Below, piece by piece: positions 63,501 to 64,000 of a DNA stretch of 64,000 nt. Made by a program: the position numbers and the translations under genes. This stretch comes from NCEH01 sp043195125 (lineage in GTDB: Bacteria; Pseudomonadota; Alphaproteobacteria; Rhizobiales; Xanthobacteraceae), in NCBI RefSeq assembly GCF_043195125.1, contig NZ_JBAFWR010000008.1; one strand, written 5' to 3'. Positions within the stretch are counted from its first letter, which is position 1. Each line of letters begins with the position of its first letter. The notes below the pieces were generated by a model that saw nothing but the letters and a program-made list of their open reading frames with translations, did not search any database and had not been told where the DNA came from.

Positions 63501-64000
63501 CGGACTTCACCCGCATGTTCGCGCCCGGCGGCCTGCTGGAGCAATTCTTCGACAAGCAGCTGAAGCCGTTCGTGGATACCAGCATCGCGCCGTGGAAACT
63601 TCTGTCCAACGCCAGCGCGCGGCCCGACATCACGGTCGCCGCGCTCGGTTATTTCGAGCAGGCGGCGCGCATCCGCGCCATGTTCTTCCCCGCTGGCGCC
63701 ACCGCGCCGCAGCTCAATTTCGACGTCACGCCGACCCGCCTCGATCCCGGCGCCATGCGCGTGAAGCTGGAGATCGACGGCCAGTCGATCATCTATCAAT
63801 ACGGGCCGCCGCAGGCGCTGGCGGTGAAATGGCCCGGCGCCACCGGCATCATGCGCGTGGAGTTCGGCGCGCAGGAAAGCGGCCAGCCCTCTTCGGTCAC
63901 CGTCAACGGGCCCTGGGCGCTGTTCCGCTTCCTGAACGCGCGCGGCCTCACGCGCATCACCGCGAACCGCTTCTCGTTCAACGTGAACCTCGGCCCGCGC
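60548..64000 (+). CDS. tssM: T6SS membrane protein TssM (IcmF), N-terminal part (gene runs off the window)
   Basis: The first 1,151 codons are in the window without a stop. Two N-terminal transmembrane helices are near 12-34 and 50-68 (WVVLIVVAALVAAAIWFLGP; VLAVLVLVLICVLIVLSW). The cytoplasmic NTPase-like domain has an intact Walker A GTAGAGKTS at about 139-147 and IYVVITKADRIPGFHAFF. A third transmembrane helix lies at about 455-478. The periplasmic IcmF-related region follows, including PFENSQNEATLPDFTRMFAP, and continues to the edge. It forms the membrane complex with TssJ and TssL. It lies 34 bases after tssL; the remaining tss genes presumably follow. Confidence 0.95.
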   Translation, partial: MVKMLTSRAFWRWVVLIVVAALVAAAIWFLGPLLSIGGDAPLADATPRVLAVLVLVLICVLIVLSWRQHPPAPAAAGAPQDKKGIIPAGVVPAHDEQVEAQTSAMADGMQRALGVLRRMRLSHRWGRSYAYQLPWYLVTGTAGAGKTSLIRRSGLRFPVTDRRDGAGGQIAAGNSCAFFFSDAAVLVDTQGPFRGDGVASGSDRQVWNNFIGLLKKHRPRQPINGVILTLSLEDLENWSETERLTHGADIRQQLVGLQTKLKVRFPIYVVITKADRIPGFHAFFDGITAEERNRVFGLTFPLCDENGLTADGETMFAFLNREYDNLLQWQLPRVLNRVNTEADTERRFDTFMFLPYLAALKPAICDLLEDMFKPSGYDRPLLLRGLYLTSADAEDAASESPYRLIPQERPEGGTAVVERRRTGFFIHDALEKVIFGEAGLVGVDAELKRRQKRMLWGVTALATCFAAGIAVWWATSFFGNRELIERVDRAAHQAKVVIAPFSNSTGVKPGDDGDLSATIPALTTLAAMPTGWNERNQPVPLRLTAGLSQTPRLAAATRSEYTDALETLFLPRLDLRLQRQIDANMHKPSALYGALMVYLMFGGVSPIDKDLVIAWMRQDWATAYPGPAQAPLRAALVTQLTNLLQAGFPKLDLNANLVARARVVLNQYPAAERGLAILEDLPEVKDLTPWTLAEAAGPLASYALVRRSGKSLSDGIAGMYTAANFFTIVLPAISKVAEALVREDWVRTPANPNTPALVRTDQLKKDMLSLYTSDYTAQWEDLLSDVTIAPFSTLQQEMAVLQALIGPPSPLKMYLTAVAQQTTLAPPAKPTTVQNASAAKAELESLLGGGPSPGQPVTDRFAGLQKFVAGTPSPIDDVVKALTQLRMAIGPAASAGDASPSQVTELTSGPAFAQILGQLKMSTLTAPPALAESIMALVRQTSTITNAGVREDMNAAWKAQVLPFCQVAINGRYPFENSQNEATLPDFTRMFAPGGLLEQFFDKQLKPFVDTSIAPWKLLSNASARPDITVAALGYFEQAARIRAMFFPAGATAPQLNFDVTPTRLDPGAMRVKLEIDGQSIIYQYGPPQALAVKWPGATGIMRVEFGAQESGQPSSVTVNGPWALFRFLNARGLTRITANRFSFNVNLGPR

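Overview
The window is a GC-rich chromosomal segment that is almost fully coding. It reads as an alphaproteobacterium of the order Hyphomicrobiales (Rhizobiales), probably near Xanthobacter, Azorhizobium or Ancylobacter. That placement is inferred from gene order (ybeY-corC-lnt-praR/phrR-metK-trmB, rimP-nusA-ylxR-infB-rbfA-truB-rpsO-pnp, fabA-fabB-fabI) and family content; no rRNA or tRNA gene is visible to confirm it.

Region 1 (1-19,521) is housekeeping. It runs from the 3' end of ybeY through a CBS-domain transporter-associated protein, lnt, a PraR/PhrR-type regulator, metK and trmB, then the rimP-nusA-ylxR-infB operon, rbfA-truB, rpsO and pnp. Two things break the routine. A near-perfect ParB-binding parS palindrome sits directly behind metK. 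An accessory insertion separates trmB from rimP: a two-gene, toxin-antitoxin-like cassette bracketed by the real trmB 3' end and a decayed second copy of it, followed by an AT-rich DUF4062 gene.

Region 2 (19,572-35,391) is mixed metabolism. It holds a MocR regulator divergent from an EamA exporter, a chemotaxis receptor, a DUF4239-like membrane protein, an unassigned protein with a possible caspase-like His/Cys pair, a homocysteine methyltransferase family enzyme, the fabA-fabB-fabI set for unsaturated fatty acid synthesis, a polysaccharide flippase divergent from a family 2 glycosyltransferase, a GntR regulator, and pyrD with pyrE.

Region 3 (35,571-41,529) is a surface polysaccharide cluster: two glycosyltransferases, an O-antigen ligase/polymerase, an OmpA-like lipoprotein and a Wzz/GumC-type chain-length protein.

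Region 4 (41,724-64,000, running off the end) is a type VI secretion locus. It contains tssJ, a Ser/Thr kinase, a ParA/MinD-like ATPase and a coiled-coil protein, tssH (clpV), a PAAR-like protein, a Zn-ribbon methyltransferase, two almost identical hcp genes flanking a 696-residue protein of unknown function, vgrG, a DUF6931-like gene, an FHA protein, tssK, an OmpA-tailed tssL and the first 1,151 codons of tssM. tssA, B, C, E, F and G are not in the window and are expected beyond it. The kinase and FHA protein suggest control by threonine phosphorylation. The protein between the hcp genes is the best candidate for an undescribed secreted effector.
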